Source of the DNA: Massilia sp. erpn
GTDB lineage: Bacteria; Pseudomonadota; Gammaproteobacteria; Burkholderiales; Burkholderiaceae_D
Direction: 5' to 3'
NCBI RefSeq assembly: GCF_024400215.1
Contig: NZ_CP053748.1
Location: forward strand, 930,001-994,000
DNA length: 64,000 nt
Made by a program: the position numbers and the translations under genes. Shown here one piece after another: positions 29,785-48,084 of this stretch (position 1 is the stretch's first letter; every line of letters starts with the position of its first letter). Below the pieces are notes generated by a model. That model saw only the letters and a list, made by a program, of their open reading frames with translations, ran no database searches and was not told the DNA's origin.

Positions 29785-31188
29785 ATGACCGCCCCCGATT
29801 CCAGCAAACGCTATCTGCCTTGGGTTGTCGCTACAACCCTCTTCATGGAGCAGCTCGACTCCACCATCGTCAACACCGCCGTTCCCGCCATCGCGGCCAG
29901 CCTGCAAGTCACGCCGCTTAGCCTGAAAGCCGTCGTCACCAGCTATATCCTCAGTCTGGCCGTGGCGATTCCCGTCAGCGGATGGATGGCCGACCGCTAC
30001 GGCACGCGGCGCGTATTCATGAGCGCCATCGCCATCTTCACCGTCGCCTCCATGCTATGCGGCCTGTCGGTGAATTCGCCCATGCTGGTGGCGGCGCGCC
30101 TGCTGCAAGGCTTCGGCGCCGCCATGATGATGCCGGTCGGGCGCATCACCATCATCCGCACCTTTCCCAAATCGGAACTGCTGCGCGCCATGAACTTCGT
30201 CATCATTCCGGCGCTCATAGGACCGTTGCTGGGACCAACCGTGGGCGGCTTGATCGTCCACTGGCTATCCTGGCGCGAGATCTTCTTCATCAATGTGCCG
30301 GTCGGACTGGTGGCCATCTATCTGGCTCGGCGCTATATGCCCGACTATCGCGGCGAGAAGACGCGGCCACTGGACATGATCGGACTGGTCTTGTTCGGCA
30401 CCGGCATCGCCCTGCTCTCATGGCTGCTGGAAGTCTTCGGCGAACATAAGATCGATCCCACTTCAGGCGCCGTGCTGCTGCTGATTTCCTGCAGCCTGCT
30501 GGCAGCTTATGCCTGGCATGCGCGCAGCGAGGCGCATCCCTTGTTGCGGCTCGATCTGTTCCGCATCCGCACCTTCCGCGTGTCCGTGCTTGGCGGCTTT
30601 GCCACGCGGCTCGGCGTCAGCGGCCTGCCCTTTCTGCTGCCATTGCTATATCAGTTGGGGCTTGGCCTGCCCGCCTGGCAATCAGGTTTACTGATGATGC
30701 CTTCCGCCGCTGCCGCCATGGGCATGAAGTTCATTTCGACACGGCTGCTGGGACGCTTCGGCTATCGCCAAGTGCTGGTGGTGAATACGGTGCTGATCGG
30801 GATCACGATCAGCATGTACTCGTTTGTGAAGGTGGGAACGCCCTTGCCGCTGATCGTGGCGATCAGCCTCTGTCTGGGCTTTTTCAATTCGCTGCAATTC
30901 TCCAGCATGAACAGCATCGCTTATGCCGATGTGGATGCGCAGGATTCCAGCATGGCCAGCACAATCGCCAGTTCCATGCAGCAGCTGTCGGTAAGTTTCG
31001 GCCTGGCCTGCGGCTCGCTGGTGACGGGATTCTTTTTGGGCGATGCGCCCCAGTCAGACCGGGCGATGCTCAGCAGCGCCCTGCATTACGCTTTTTTGAC
31101 CCTGGCCGCACTGACCATACTTTCCTCACTCACCTTCTGGACCTTGCGCCCAGCGGACGGCGAAGCAATCAGCAAAGGTAGCGCATAA
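29785..31188 (+). CDS. MFS drug exporter (DHA2 family, 14-span type)
   Basis: 467 residues from the ATG at 29785; the frame extends back into bluB but nothing there fits. N-terminal LFMEQLDSTIVNTAVPAIA is the DHA2 (EmrB/QacA) motif, followed by SGWMADRYGTRRVF (motif A) and RLLQGFGAAMMMPVGR. It probably exports toxic organic compounds by proton antiport. It lies 65 bp after bluB and may be separately expressed. It converges on rRNA operon 2. Confidence 0.9.
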   Translation: MTAPDSSKRYLPWVVATTLFMEQLDSTIVNTAVPAIAASLQVTPLSLKAVVTSYILSLAVAIPVSGWMADRYGTRRVFMSAIAIFTVASMLCGLSVNSPMLVAARLLQGFGAAMMMPVGRITIIRTFPKSELLRAMNFVIIPALIGPLLGPTVGGLIVHWLSWREIFFINVPVGLVAIYLARRYMPDYRGEKTRPLDMIGLVLFGTGIALLSWLLEVFGEHKIDPTSGAVLLLISCSLLAAYAWHARSEAHPLLRLDLFRIRTFRVSVLGGFATRLGVSGLPFLLPLLYQLGLGLPAWQSGLLMMPSAAAAMGMKFISTRLLGRFGYRQVLVVNTVLIGITISMYSFVKVGTPLPLIVAISLCLGFFNSLQFSSMNSIAYADVDAQDSSMASTIASSMQQLSVSFGLACGSLVTGFFLGDAPQSDRAMLSSALHYAFLTLAALTILSSLTFWTLRPADGEAISKGSA

Positions 31189-31216
31189 GCTATAAAAGAT
31201 CGCCGCCCAAAACAAA

Positions 31217-31248
31217 AAAGCCCCGACTGCAAACGCAGCCGGGGCTTT
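31217..31248 (-). terminator. intrinsic terminator of rRNA operon 2
   Basis: Same stem and loop as the operon 1 terminator (AAAGCCCCGACTGC, AAAC, GCAGCCGGGGCTTT). It also lies between the MFS gene and the rRNA operon and may serve both. Confidence 0.9.
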
Positions 31249-31262
31249 CTCTTTATAACTAG

Positions 31263-31375
31263 CCTGACGATAACCTACTTTCACACTGGTTGCAGCACTA
31301 TCATCGGCGCAAAGTCGTTTCACGGTCCTGTTCGGGATGGGAAGGGGTGGGACCGACTTGCTATGGTCATCAGGC
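31263..31375 (-). rRNA. rrf: 5S rRNA, operon 2
   Basis: Sequence matches the operon 1 copy over its length, offset by 25125 bp. Confidence 0.95.
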
Positions 31376-31474
31376 ATAACTTGTACGAGTGCCGCGTATT
31401 CTCGCGTCACTCTGAATCTGGAAGAAGTCTAGTTTTGGGTACTCATCTCGAGTAAATGATAACCGTCAAGGTTA

Positions 31475-34353
<2,879 letters not shown>

Positions 34354-34475
34354 ACGTTGACGGCTATAGGTTAAGCATTTACTACTGTGTTTGATGAGTT
34401 TTTGTATGCGTTCCTTTCGGAACACTACCCTAAGTGTATATCTTGCGATATACGCTTAATAAAACTTTACTTCTT

Positions 34476-34492
34476 CCAGATTGTTAAAGAAC
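34476..34492 (-). promoter_or_regulatory. spacer boxA antitermination element, operon 2
   Basis: GTTCTTTAACAATCTGG on the minus strand, identical to operon 1. Confidence 0.75.
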
Positions 34493-34551
34493 GAAACTCA
34501 CTTAGTCTCTAAAAGACCAAACCTAAACACGCATGCTTACGTTTGAGCTTT

Positions 34552-34627
34552 TGGTGGAGGATGACGGGATCGAACCGACGACCCCCTGCTTGCAAAGCAG
34601 GTGCTCTCCCAGCTGAGCTAATCCCCC
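34552..34627 (-). tRNA. tRNA-Ala (anticodon TGC), operon 2
   Basis: Identical to the operon 1 copy; all four stems pair and CCA is encoded. Confidence 0.98.
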
Positions 34628-34637
34628 ATTGACTTCT

Positions 34638-34714
34638 TGGTGGGTCTGGTTGGGCTCGAACCAACGACCCCCGCGTTATCAACACGGTGCTCTAACCAGC
34701 TGAGCTACAGACCC
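34638..34714 (-). tRNA. tRNA-Ile (anticodon GAT), operon 2
   Basis: Identical to the operon 1 copy, CCA encoded. Confidence 0.98.
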
Positions 34715-34778
34715 GCGCTCGTTTCTCTTTACTTCATAACAGCCGATAAGTGTGAGCGTTTGGCTTTGCGCCATACTC

Positions 34779-36314
<1,536 letters not shown>

Positions 36315-36429
36315 TCTCTGTTGTCCGGCATTGCTGCCGGGGTCACTCACTCAAAATACTGACGATCCCTTCTTGCGAAGGTCACGTTTAATATATTTGT
36401 ATGAGCGTTTGAATCTATTATTTGAGCTT

Positions 36430-36571
36430 CAGGACCGAAGTCCCGGGCACATCATCAAACGCCCACACTTATCGACTGTTAATTTTTAAAGAACCGCTGC
36501 ATCGAGACAAAGCGTTGTGTTTGTCAGCAGCAGAGAAGCGAGATTATCTAGTATTTCCGATGAACCGTCAA
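36430..36571 (-). promoter_or_regulatory. rRNA operon 2 promoter and leader
   Basis: TTGACG (36566-36571), 17 bp, GATAAT (36543-36548) on the minus strand, then boxA (36476-36495) and a TTCG-capped hairpin (36430-36445). The hairpin stem differs from operons 1 and 3 but still pairs. The promoter lies about 50 bp past the terminator of operon 3. Confidence 0.85.
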
Positions 36572-36621
36572 GCTTCTTTCTTTTTGAAAGCTAAAAATTC
36601 AATGCTCTCACTTAAAGCAAA

Positions 36622-36653
36622 AAAGCCCCGACTGCATCTGCAGCCGGGGCTTT
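36622..36653 (-). terminator. intrinsic terminator of rRNA operon 3
   Basis: Same 14-bp stem as the other two, but the loop is ATCT instead of AAAC. It separates the two tandem operons. Confidence 0.9.
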
Positions 36654-36667
36654 TTCTTTATAACTAG

Positions 36668-36780
36668 CCTGACGATAACCTACTTTCACACTGGTTGCAG
36701 CACTATCATCGGCGCAAAGTCGTTTCACGGTCCTGTTCGGGATGGGAAGGGGTGGGACCGACTTGCTATGGTCATCAGGC
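36668..36780 (-). rRNA. rrf: 5S rRNA, operon 3
   Basis: Matches the other two 5S copies, offset 30530 bp from operon 1. Confidence 0.95.
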
Positions 36781-36879
36781 ATAACTTGTACGAGCGCCGC
36801 GTATTCTCGCGTCACTCTGAATCTGGAAGAAGTCTAGTTTTGGGTACTCATCTCGAGTAAATGATAACCGTCAAGGTTA

Positions 36880-39758
<2,879 letters not shown>

Positions 39759-39880
39759 ACGTTGACGGCTATAGGTTAAGCATTTACTACTGTGTTTGAT
39801 GAGTTTTTGTATGCGTTCCTTTCGGAACACTACCCTAAGTGTATATCTTGCGATATACGCTTAATAAAACTTTACTTCTT

Positions 39881-39897
39881 CCAGATTGTTAAAGAAC
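39881..39897 (-). promoter_or_regulatory. spacer boxA antitermination element, operon 3
   Basis: Same boxA as in operons 1 and 2. Just beyond it, at about 39934-39944, the spacer carries a 2-bp longer variant found only in this operon. Confidence 0.75.
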
Positions 39898-39958
39898 GAA
39901 ACTCACTTAGTCTCTAAAAGACCAAACCTAAACATCACTGTGCTTACGTTTGAGCTTT

Positions 39959-40034
39959 TGGTGGAGGATGACGGGATCGAACCGACGACCCCCTGCTTGC
40001 AAAGCAGGTGCTCTCCCAGCTGAGCTAATCCCCC
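39959..40034 (-). tRNA. tRNA-Ala (anticodon TGC), operon 3
   Basis: Identical to the other two copies. Confidence 0.98.
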
Positions 40035-40044
40035 GTTGACTGCT

Positions 40045-40121
40045 TGGTGGGTCTGGTTGGGCTCGAACCAACGACCCCCGCGTTATCAACACGGTGCTCT
40101 AACCAGCTGAGCTACAGACCC
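40045..40121 (-). tRNA. tRNA-Ile (anticodon GAT), operon 3
   Basis: Identical to the other two copies; the 10-nt gap to tRNA-Ala differs at two bases. Confidence 0.98.
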
Positions 40122-40185
40122 GCGCTCGTTTCTCTTTACTTCATAACAGCCGATAAGTGTGAGCGTTTGGCTCTGCGCCATACTC

Positions 40186-41721
<1,536 letters not shown>

Positions 41722-41836
41722 TCTCTGTTGTCCGGCATTGCTGCCGGGGTCACTCACTCAAAATACTGACGATCCCTTCTTGCGAAGGTCACGTTTAATA
41801 TATTTGCATGAGCGTTTGAATCTATTATTTGAGCTT

Positions 41837-41978
41837 CAAGACCGAAGTCTTGGGCACATCATCAAACGCCCACACTTATCGACTGTTAATTTTTAAAGAA
41901 CCGCTGCATCGAGACAAAGCGTTGTGTTTGTCAGCAGCAGAGAAGCGAGATTATCTAGTATTTCCGATGAACCGTCAA
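41837..41978 (-). promoter_or_regulatory. rRNA operon 3 promoter and leader
   Basis: TTGACG (41973-41978), 17 bp, GATAAT (41950-41955), boxA (41883-41902) and a TTCG-capped hairpin (41837-41852) on the minus strand. The hairpin has the operon 1 form. Confidence 0.85.
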
Positions 41979-42019
41979 GCTTCTTATCTTTCGTTTCGCA
42001 GCGCTTGGCGCCTCGAAAC

Positions 42020-42055
42020 TCCCTCGCTACGCTGCTTACGCTGCGTTGCGAGGGA
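42020..42055 (-). terminator. possible terminator hairpin after enoyl-CoA hydratase
   Basis: TCCCTCGC and GCGAGGGA form an 8-bp outer stem with a further GC-rich partial inner stem. No clear T run follows. It lies between the hydratase stop and the rRNA operon 3 promoter, so it may insulate the two. Confidence 0.45.
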
Positions 42056-42065
42056 CAGAACTATA

Positions 42066-42842
42066 TCAAAGACCATCGAACTTTGGCAAGCGCTTTTCGA
42101 GGAAGGCATGCATGCCTTCGCGCTGGGCCGGCGTACCGAATGCGGCGTGGAACAGGCGGCGCTCGTAGTTCACGCCTTCGGTCAGCGTGGTTTCGAAGGC
42201 GCGGTTCACGGCATCCTTGATCATCATGGCGACCGACAGAGGCATTGCGGCGATCGTATTGGCCACAGCCAGCGTCTCTTCGATAAGCTTATCGGCAGGG
42301 ACAATGCGCGAGACCAGGCCGATGCGCTCAGCTTCGGCGGCGTCGATGGTGCGCGCGGTCAGCAGCATGTCCATGGCTTTGGCCTTGCCGATGGTGCGCG
42401 GCAGGCGCTGGGTGCCGCCGGCGCCGGGCGTGACGCCAACCTTGATTTCAGGCTGGCCGAATTTGGCGCTGTCGGCCGCGATCAGGAAATCGCACATCAT
42501 GGCCAGCTCGCAGCCGCCGCCTAATACATAGCCGGCCACCGCGCCGACCACGGGCTTGCGCACTTTGAGGATATGCTCCCAGTTGCGGGTGATGTAGTTG
42601 TCGCGGTAGGTGTCCTGGTAGGTGTAGTCGGCCATGGCGGCGATGTCGGCGCCGGCGGCAAAGGCTTTTTCACTGCCGGTCAGGACGATGCAGCCGATAT
42701 TCGGGTCGGCATCGAACTTGGCGAAGGCGTCGCCCAGCTCATTCATCATGCGGTCATTCAGCGCATTCAGCGCCTTGGGACGATTCAGGCGGATCAGGGC
42801 CACTTTGTCGTGCACTTCAACGATCAGGTCTTCGTATTGCAT
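42066..42842 (-). CDS. enoyl-CoA hydratase/isomerase
   Basis: 258 residues from the ATG at 42842 ([10 protein letters not shown]), which has GGAGGAG upstream; the frame runs on to 42914 but without a better start. Crotonase motifs are present: [21 protein letters not shown], and [19 protein letters not shown], with both catalytic-type Glu residues. It hydrates trans-2-enoyl-CoA in beta-oxidation or related breakdown; the closest named type is PaaF/FadB1-like, but the substrate is not readable. It stands alone between rRNA operon 3 and a divergent MFS gene. Confidence 0.93.
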   Translation of the reverse strand: MQYEDLIVEVHDKVALIRLNRPKALNALNDRMMNELGDAFAKFDADPNIGCIVLTGSEKAFAAGADIAAMADYTYQDTYRDNYITRNWEHILKVRKPVVGAVAGYVLGGGCELAMMCDFLIAADSAKFGQPEIKVGVTPGAGGTQRLPRTIGKAKAMDMLLTARTIDAAEAERIGLVSRIVPADKLIEETLAVANTIAAMPLSVAMMIKDAVNRAFETTLTEGVNYERRLFHAAFGTPAQREGMHAFLEKRLPKFDGL

Positions 42843-42920
42843 CGATGTATCTCCTCCATAGTGAAAGGTGTGCGGCGATTGTAGCCTTTTCATCCGCTGC
42901 GCTGGTATATTCAAGCCTCA

Positions 42921-44192
42921 ATGTTTACGGTCTTTCGCTCCTACCTCGCCGAACAGCTTAGCAAGGACGCCCTGCTGCGCAGCGCCGATTTCCGCCGCTA
43001 CTGGATCAGCAGCATCCTGAATGGCTTCGGTGGCCAGATCAGTGCCCTCGCTCTGCCCCTGTGTTCCGTGCTGTTGCTGCACGCGACGCCGGCCCAGATG
43101 GGCATGATGACGGCGGCGCAAGCCATTCCCTTCGCCCTGTTCGCCCTGCCCGCCGGCGTCTGGCTGGACAGGCGCGCCAAACTGCCCATTCTTTTGGCAA
43201 GCAAGATCGTGCAGGCGCTCACCCTGGCCAGCGTGCCGCTGGGCTGGTGGCTGGGCATGCTGTCAATGCCCTGGATGTATACGGTAGCCTTCACCATGGG
43301 CATGTGCTCGGTGGTCGGCGGCGGCGCGGAGCAGATCTTCCTGACCTTCATGGTGGGCCGCGATGGGCTGATCGACGCGCAATCCAAGTTTGCCGCCACC
43401 GATTCCGCTTCGCGCCTGATCGCGCCGGGACTGGCCGGGGTGCTGATCCAGTGGCTGAGCGCACCGTTCGCCATTCTGGTCAATGCCTGCACCTTCCTGA
43501 TGTCGGTGCAGCTGATGCGCAAGGTCAGCGCGCGCGATCCGGTGCCGCCGCCCTCAGACAAGCATCCGCTGCGCGATATCCGCGATGGTCTCGCTTATAT
43601 ATGGGCACAGCCGCTGCTGCGCGCCCTGGCCTGGTCGGCCGGCGCCTGGCATTTGCTGTTCTATGGCTATTCGGCGCTGGTCGTGCTGTTTGCCACGCGC
43701 GAACTGGGCATGTCGCCCGGCGTACTGGGGACGGCGCAGATGCTGGGCGGGATCGGCGTCTTTGTCAGCTCGCTGCTGCTGAAGCCTCTCAACAAGCGCT
43801 ATGGGCAAGGCGTGACCATTCTGCTGGGCGTGGGCGCGACCGCGCTGGGCTTCGTGCTGATGCCGGCGATTCCCGCTGCGCTGTTTGGCAGCGCGACAGC
43901 CAGCGCCGTGGCGTATGCGGCCCTGGTCTTCTTCTTCGATTGCGGCGTGATGCTGTACTTCGTACCCTATATGGCGCTGCGCCAGAAGGTGACGCCGGAC
44001 AAATTCCTGGGCCGCATGATCTCGACCATGCGCTTCCTGACGGTGGCGACGGCGCCGCTGGGCGCGCTGGCGGCGGGCTATGTGGCCGACCACTTCAGCA
44101 TCCGCACCGGCCTGGCCTGCGTAGCGGCCGGCGGCGTGGTGCTGACGGTGGCGATGCTGCTGTCGCGCCCCATCCGAAGCGTGCGCCCCTGA
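42921..44192 (+). CDS. MFS transporter (MFS_3/EntS-like)
   Basis: 423 residues with about 12 membrane segments. LRSADFRRYWISSILNGFGG, then PAGVWLDRRAKLPI (motif A) and LDAxxK-type loop DAQSKFAATDSASRLIAPG are typical of the 12-span exporter group that includes EntS and macrolide or metabolite exporters. It is divergent from the enoyl-CoA hydratase gene. Substrate unknown. Confidence 0.85.
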   Translation: MFTVFRSYLAEQLSKDALLRSADFRRYWISSILNGFGGQISALALPLCSVLLLHATPAQMGMMTAAQAIPFALFALPAGVWLDRRAKLPILLASKIVQALTLASVPLGWWLGMLSMPWMYTVAFTMGMCSVVGGGAEQIFLTFMVGRDGLIDAQSKFAATDSASRLIAPGLAGVLIQWLSAPFAILVNACTFLMSVQLMRKVSARDPVPPPSDKHPLRDIRDGLAYIWAQPLLRALAWSAGAWHLLFYGYSALVVLFATRELGMSPGVLGTAQMLGGIGVFVSSLLLKPLNKRYGQGVTILLGVGATALGFVLMPAIPAALFGSATASAVAYAALVFFFDCGVMLYFVPYMALRQKVTPDKFLGRMISTMRFLTVATAPLGALAAGYVADHFSIRTGLACVAAGGVVLTVAMLLSRPIRSVRP

Positions 44193-44234
44193 GCCAACAA
44201 GGGTTCTACACTGACCGCTATATAGGAGGTTGCC

Positions 44235-44672
44235 ATGTACAAGAGTATTTTGCTGCCGACCGACGGCTCCGAGCTGTCGCACAAGGCGACCGAAACCGCC
44301 ATCCAGTTCGCCAAATTAAACGGGGCGCGGCTGGTGACGATTTCGGTGGCTCAGCCCTTTCCCTTTGTGCCGATGGGCGATGGCGTGATTGTTCCCGACG
44401 CTGCCGTATTCGAACGCCAGATGGATGCAGCGGCCCGCGCCAGCGTGGAGCGGGTCGCCCTGGCCGCCAAGGAGGCGGGCGTGCCTTGCGAAGGCGTGGT
44501 GGCGGTATCGCCCACGCCCTATGATGAAATCGTGACGGCCGCCGAGAAGTTCGGCTGCGACATCATCCTGATGGCCTCGCACGGACGGCGCGGCCTGAAC
44601 AAGCTTTTCCTCGGCAGCGAAACGCAGAAGGTGCTGGCCCACACTACGCTGCCGGTGCTGGTATTGCGCTGA
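44235..44672 (+). CDS. universal stress protein (UspA family)
   Basis: 145 residues, single Usp domain. It starts MYKSILLPTDGSELS and ends with the ATP-binding motif SHGRRGLNKLFLGSETQKVL (G-2x-G-9x-G-S/T form) and LPVLVLR. AGGAGG precedes the ATG at a normal distance. It is likely a cytoplasmic nucleotide-binding stress protein. It lies 42 bp after the MFS gene and may be co-transcribed. Confidence 0.93.
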   Translation: MYKSILLPTDGSELSHKATETAIQFAKLNGARLVTISVAQPFPFVPMGDGVIVPDAAVFERQMDAAARASVERVALAAKEAGVPCEGVVAVSPTPYDEIVTAAEKFGCDIILMASHGRRGLNKLFLGSETQKVLAHTTLPVLVLR

Positions 44673-44684
44673 CGCGGCGCCAGT

Positions 44685-45923
44685 TCAGCGCTGCAGTCGT
44701 GGCAGCAGCACCCAGACATTGCCGGACTGCTTCATGCGGCCGGCGTTTTCCGCCGCTTCCGGGCCGAAGCCGAAGAAGTAATCGACGCGGATGGCGCCTT
44801 TGATGGCGCCGCCCGTATCCTGTGCCATCACCAGTCTTTGCAGCGGCACTTCGCTGTTCGGCTGGGTGGTGGCGATGAACAGCGGCGCGCCCAGCGGCAG
44901 CTGCGCCGCGTCGACAGCGACGGAGCGCTGCGGCGTCAGCGGCACGCCGAGCGAGCCTTTCGGCCCCACTTTCGGGTCGGGCAGCTTTTCTTCGCGGAAG
45001 AAGATATAGCTCGGGTTGGCGTTGAACAGCTCCTGCTGGCGCGTCGGGTGGCCGGCGATCCAGGCTTTGATGCCCTGGGCCGAGGCCTGATCGGCCGTCA
45101 GCTCGCCCTTCTCCACCAGGTATTTGCCGATGGACTTGTAAGGATGGCCATTCTGGTCGGCATACGCCACGCGCACGGTTTCCTGCGTATCGCCCAGCTG
45201 GACGCGGCCCGAGCCCTGCACCTGCAGGAAGAAGGCTTCCACCGAATCGTCCACCCACATCAGTTCCTTGCCTTTGAAGTCGGCCTTCTCGATTTCGGCA
45301 CGGGTCGCATACGGCACCACTTTCTTGCCTTGCAGACGGCCGCGCAGACGCATGCCTTTCAGCTGCGGATAGACGCTCGCCAGCTCCACCGTCACCAGAT
45401 CGTCCGGCGCTTTATAGAGGGGAGTCTGGAATGGACCACCGCGTTTGCGCGAACCTTGCAGCAGCGGTTCGTAATAGCCAGTGACCAGGCCACTATTGGC
45501 GCCATCGGCCGCCACCACCTGGTGCGGCTGCAGGAAGGATTCGAAGAACAGGCGGATCGCCTTCTCGTCATTGCCGTTCACGCCGCGCGCGATGGTGCAC
45601 GGCTCTTTCCAGTCGGCCTGCTTGGCCAGCACGCCGCAGGAAGACATGAAGGCGGGCCAGGCGGCACGCACATCGTCGCGCGTCCAACCCGGCAGGGAGG
45701 AAAAGCGCACCGGCACGAATTCGGTCTTGGCCGGACGCGCTGGCGCGGCGGGTGCGGGCTGCACCGGCGCCGGCTGGGCGGGCGGCGTGGCCGGCTGCAC
45801 CGGCACGGGCTTGACCGGCTGGGCAGGCGGCGGCGTGGTGCCGCAAGCGCTCAGGAGCAAAGCCAGGGCGGTGGCGGCGACGGGGGCGGGAGAAACGAGT
45901 AGACTACGGCGTGCGAATAACAT
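44685..45923 (-). CDS. mltA: membrane-bound lytic murein transglycosylase A
   Basis: 412 residues. Lipoprotein signal (ALALLLSAC, lipidated Cys at about 27), a Pro/Ala-rich linker to about residue 65, then the MltA domain: GLVTGYYEPLLQGSRKR, FFLQVQGSGRVQL, and the 3D-type AQDTGGAIKGAIRVDYFFG with the catalytic-type Asp. It cleaves peptidoglycan glycan strands with formation of 1,6-anhydro ends, anchored at the outer membrane. It converges on the usp gene with a 12-bp gap. Its start is 11 bp from the divergent start of a 45-residue peptide. Confidence 0.94.
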   Translation of the reverse strand: MLFARRSLLVSPAPVAATALALLLSACGTTPPPAQPVKPVPVQPATPPAQPAPVQPAPAAPARPAKTEFVPVRFSSLPGWTRDDVRAAWPAFMSSCGVLAKQADWKEPCTIARGVNGNDEKAIRLFFESFLQPHQVVAADGANSGLVTGYYEPLLQGSRKRGGPFQTPLYKAPDDLVTVELASVYPQLKGMRLRGRLQGKKVVPYATRAEIEKADFKGKELMWVDDSVEAFFLQVQGSGRVQLGDTQETVRVAYADQNGHPYKSIGKYLVEKGELTADQASAQGIKAWIAGHPTRQQELFNANPSYIFFREEKLPDPKVGPKGSLGVPLTPQRSVAVDAAQLPLGAPLFIATTQPNSEVPLQRLVMAQDTGGAIKGAIRVDYFFGFGPEAAENAGRMKQSGNVWVLLPRLQR

Positions 45924-45934
45924 GAGGATTATCT

Positions 45935-46072
45935 ATGTGGTATCTAATGATTGAAGCGCTGGTGGCCCTGTTCCTGCTGGTCTTTATCGTCTGGTGGACG
46001 CTGCCGAGCAAGAAGAAAACTCCACCGGTCAAGGTTCTGCCGGAAAAGAAGGACGACCAAGGCGTCGAGTAA
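45935..46072 (+). CDS. 45-residue single-span membrane peptide
   Basis: ATG at 45935 to TAA at 46070-46072, with GAGGA 6-10 bases upstream. The peptide starts MWYLMIEALVALFLLVFIVW (one membrane helix), followed by a Lys-rich tail (PSKKKTPP, PEKKDDQGVE). Composition and layout suit a real small membrane protein. It lies head-to-head with mltA, so the two 5' ends overlap or nearly so. No family recognised. Confidence 0.6.
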   Translation: MWYLMIEALVALFLLVFIVWWTLPSKKKTPPVKVLPEKKDDQGVE

Positions 46073-46136
46073 AACAGGCAGCCCGCAGGCTGCGGCACGC
46101 CCACCACCGGCGTGCCTTGGATGCCGCCCTGCCCGA

Positions 46137-46511
46137 TCAGTGCAGGGTGCGCGGCAAAGACAGAACGAATTCCGGAATCTTGGCTTCGAACTGGTGGCCA
46201 TCTTCGGCCACGCAGAAGTATTCGCCCACCATCGAGCCTTGCGGCGTGGCGAGCTGGGTGCCGCTGGTGTATTCAAAGGTTTCGCCAGGCTGCAGCAGCG
46301 GCTGATGGCCGACCACGCCCAGGCCCCGCACTTCCTCCTTGCGGTTGCTGGCGTCGGTGATGACCCAGTGACGCGAAATCAGCTGCGCAGCCACCGTGCC
46401 CGTGTTCTGGATCGTGATCGAATAGGTGAACACGAAGTTGGTGCGTTCAGGATCGGACTGTTCCGGCAGATACTGGGTTCTGACCGCAACGGTGAATTCA
46501 TACTGGGGCAT
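46137..46511 (-). CDS. apaG: ApaG protein
   Basis: 124 residues from the ATG at 46511 (MPQYEFTVAV), after AAGGAAA; the upstream extension to 46610 is not family-like. The ApaG fold shows FTYSITIQNTG, the RHWVITDA motif, GVVGHQPLL and YTSGTQLATPQGSMVGEY. ApaG is a small fibronectin-III-like protein linked to Co/Mg resistance and to diadenosine tetraphosphate metabolism; its exact role is unsettled. It is divergent from rpe. Confidence 0.94.
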   Translation of the reverse strand: MPQYEFTVAVRTQYLPEQSDPERTNFVFTYSITIQNTGTVAAQLISRHWVITDASNRKEEVRGLGVVGHQPLLQPGETFEYTSGTQLATPQGSMVGEYFCVAEDGHQFEAKIPEFVLSLPRTLH

Positions 46512-46697
46512 CGAGTTTCCTTGATTGGGCGGCAAACATGCCTCTAACGTAATTATGGCGTTTTGGTATCGCGCGTCCCATATTGCACCGCAAATCCGGC
46601 GCGGGCGCAAGGTGTGTCCCCCTTAAATGTCTCGCCGCGGCTGCGGGATGTGTCATGGCAGCGTAAAATAGCGCATCTTTTTAAGGCAAGCCCCACC

Positions 46698-47363
46698 ATG
46701 ACTACTTTCCGCATCGCTCCCAGCATCCTGTCCGCCGACTTCGCCCGTCTGGGCGAGGAAGTGCGCAATGTCGTCGCCGCCGGCGCCGACATCATCCACT
46801 TCGACGTGATGGACAACCACTATGTGCCCAACCTGACGGTCGGCCCACTGGTGTGCCAGGCCATCCGTCCGCACGTACAGGTGCCGATCGATGTGCATCT
46901 GATGGTCAAGCCGGTCGACCGCATCATCCCCGACTTCGCCAAGGCGGGCGCCAACATCATCACCTTCCATCCGGAAGCCTCGGACCATATCGACCGCACC
47001 CTGCAACTGATCCGCGACAACGGCTGCAAGGCCGGCTTGGTGTTCAACCCGGCCACGCCGCTGCACCACCTGGAACACGTGATGGACAAGATCGACATGA
47101 TCCTGATCATGTCGGTCAACCCGGGCTTCGGCGGTCAGTCCTTCATCCCGCAGGCGCTGAAGAAGATCGCCCAGGCGCGTCAGATGATCAATGAATCCGG
47201 CCGTGACATCCTGCTGGAAGTGGACGGCGGCATCAAGGTCGACAACATCGCCGCCGCCGCGGCAGCGGGCGCCGACACCTTCGTGGCCGGTTCCGCCATC
47301 TTCGGCCAGCCTGACTACAAGGCCGTGATCGACGCCATGCGCGCCCAGCTGGCGACGGTGTAA
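46698..47363 (+). CDS. rpe: ribulose-phosphate 3-epimerase
   Basis: 221 residues from the ATG at 46698. TIM-barrel enzyme with [29 protein letters not shown] (metal-binding His and Asp), [12 protein letters not shown] and VDGGI. It interconverts ribulose- and xylulose-5-phosphate in the pentose phosphate pathway. Gph follows 2 bases after its stop. Confidence 0.97.
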   Translation: MTTFRIAPSILSADFARLGEEVRNVVAAGADIIHFDVMDNHYVPNLTVGPLVCQAIRPHVQVPIDVHLMVKPVDRIIPDFAKAGANIITFHPEASDHIDRTLQLIRDNGCKAGLVFNPATPLHHLEHVMDKIDMILIMSVNPGFGGQSFIPQALKKIAQARQMINESGRDILLEVDGGIKVDNIAAAAAAGADTFVAGSAIFGQPDYKAVIDAMRAQLATV

Positions 47364-47365
47364 GC

Positions 47366-48070
47366 ATGACGGCGGCGTCTGTTCTTCGCGGCGTGCGCGC
47401 CGCCATCATCGATCTGGATGGCACGATGCTCGACACCGTGCCGGACTTCCACGTCGCCATCAACCGCATGCGCGCCGATCTGGACCTGGCGCCCATCAGC
47501 GCCGAGCGCATTCAGATCATGGTCGGCAAGGGTTCGGAAAACCTGATCCGCAGCGTGCTCGCGCTGGACCACGAGGCCGATGGCGTGGAGCGCTATTTCC
47601 CTGCCGCGATGGATGCCTATCAGCGCCACTACCTCGACATCAACGGCAATCACAGCACCTTGTATCCGGACGTGATGGCCGGCCTGCAGGCATTCAAGGA
47701 TGCGGGACTGCGCCTGGCCTGCGTCACCAACAAGCCGATCGCCTTTGCGCGCCCGCTGCTGGCGCAAAAAAAACTGGATGGCTATTTCGAGATTGTGTAT
47801 GGCGGCGATTCGCTGCCGAAGAAAAAACCGGACCCGCTGCCGCTGCTGCAGGTATGCCGCGATTTCGGGCTGGAACCGGCGCAGGTAGTGGCCATCGGCG
47901 ACTCCTCCAACGACGCCGAGGCGGCGCGCGCGGCCGGCTGTCCAGTGCTCACCGTGCCATATGGATATAACCACGGAGAATGTATACACAAAATCAATTC
48001 TGATGGTATAGTTGGCTCGCTGCTCCAAGCGGCTCAATTAATTAGCTTGCAAAACCCAATCGCAAACTGA
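47366..48070 (+). CDS. gph: phosphoglycolate phosphatase
   Basis: 234 residues, HAD superfamily: AIIDLDGTMLDT (nucleophile and acid Asp), VTNKP, PKKKPDPLPLL and AIGDSSNDAEAARAAG. It dephosphorylates 2-phosphoglycolate. The rpe-gph pair followed by the trp operon is a common proteobacterial arrangement. The trp leader peptide begins 14 bp after its stop. Confidence 0.94.
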   Translation: MTAASVLRGVRAAIIDLDGTMLDTVPDFHVAINRMRADLDLAPISAERIQIMVGKGSENLIRSVLALDHEADGVERYFPAAMDAYQRHYLDINGNHSTLYPDVMAGLQAFKDAGLRLACVTNKPIAFARPLLAQKKLDGYFEIVYGGDSLPKKKPDPLPLLQVCRDFGLEPAQVVAIGDSSNDAEAARAAGCPVLTVPYGYNHGECIHKINSDGIVGSLLQAAQLISLQNPIAN

Positions 48071-48084
48071 CCTTTCTAAAGACG

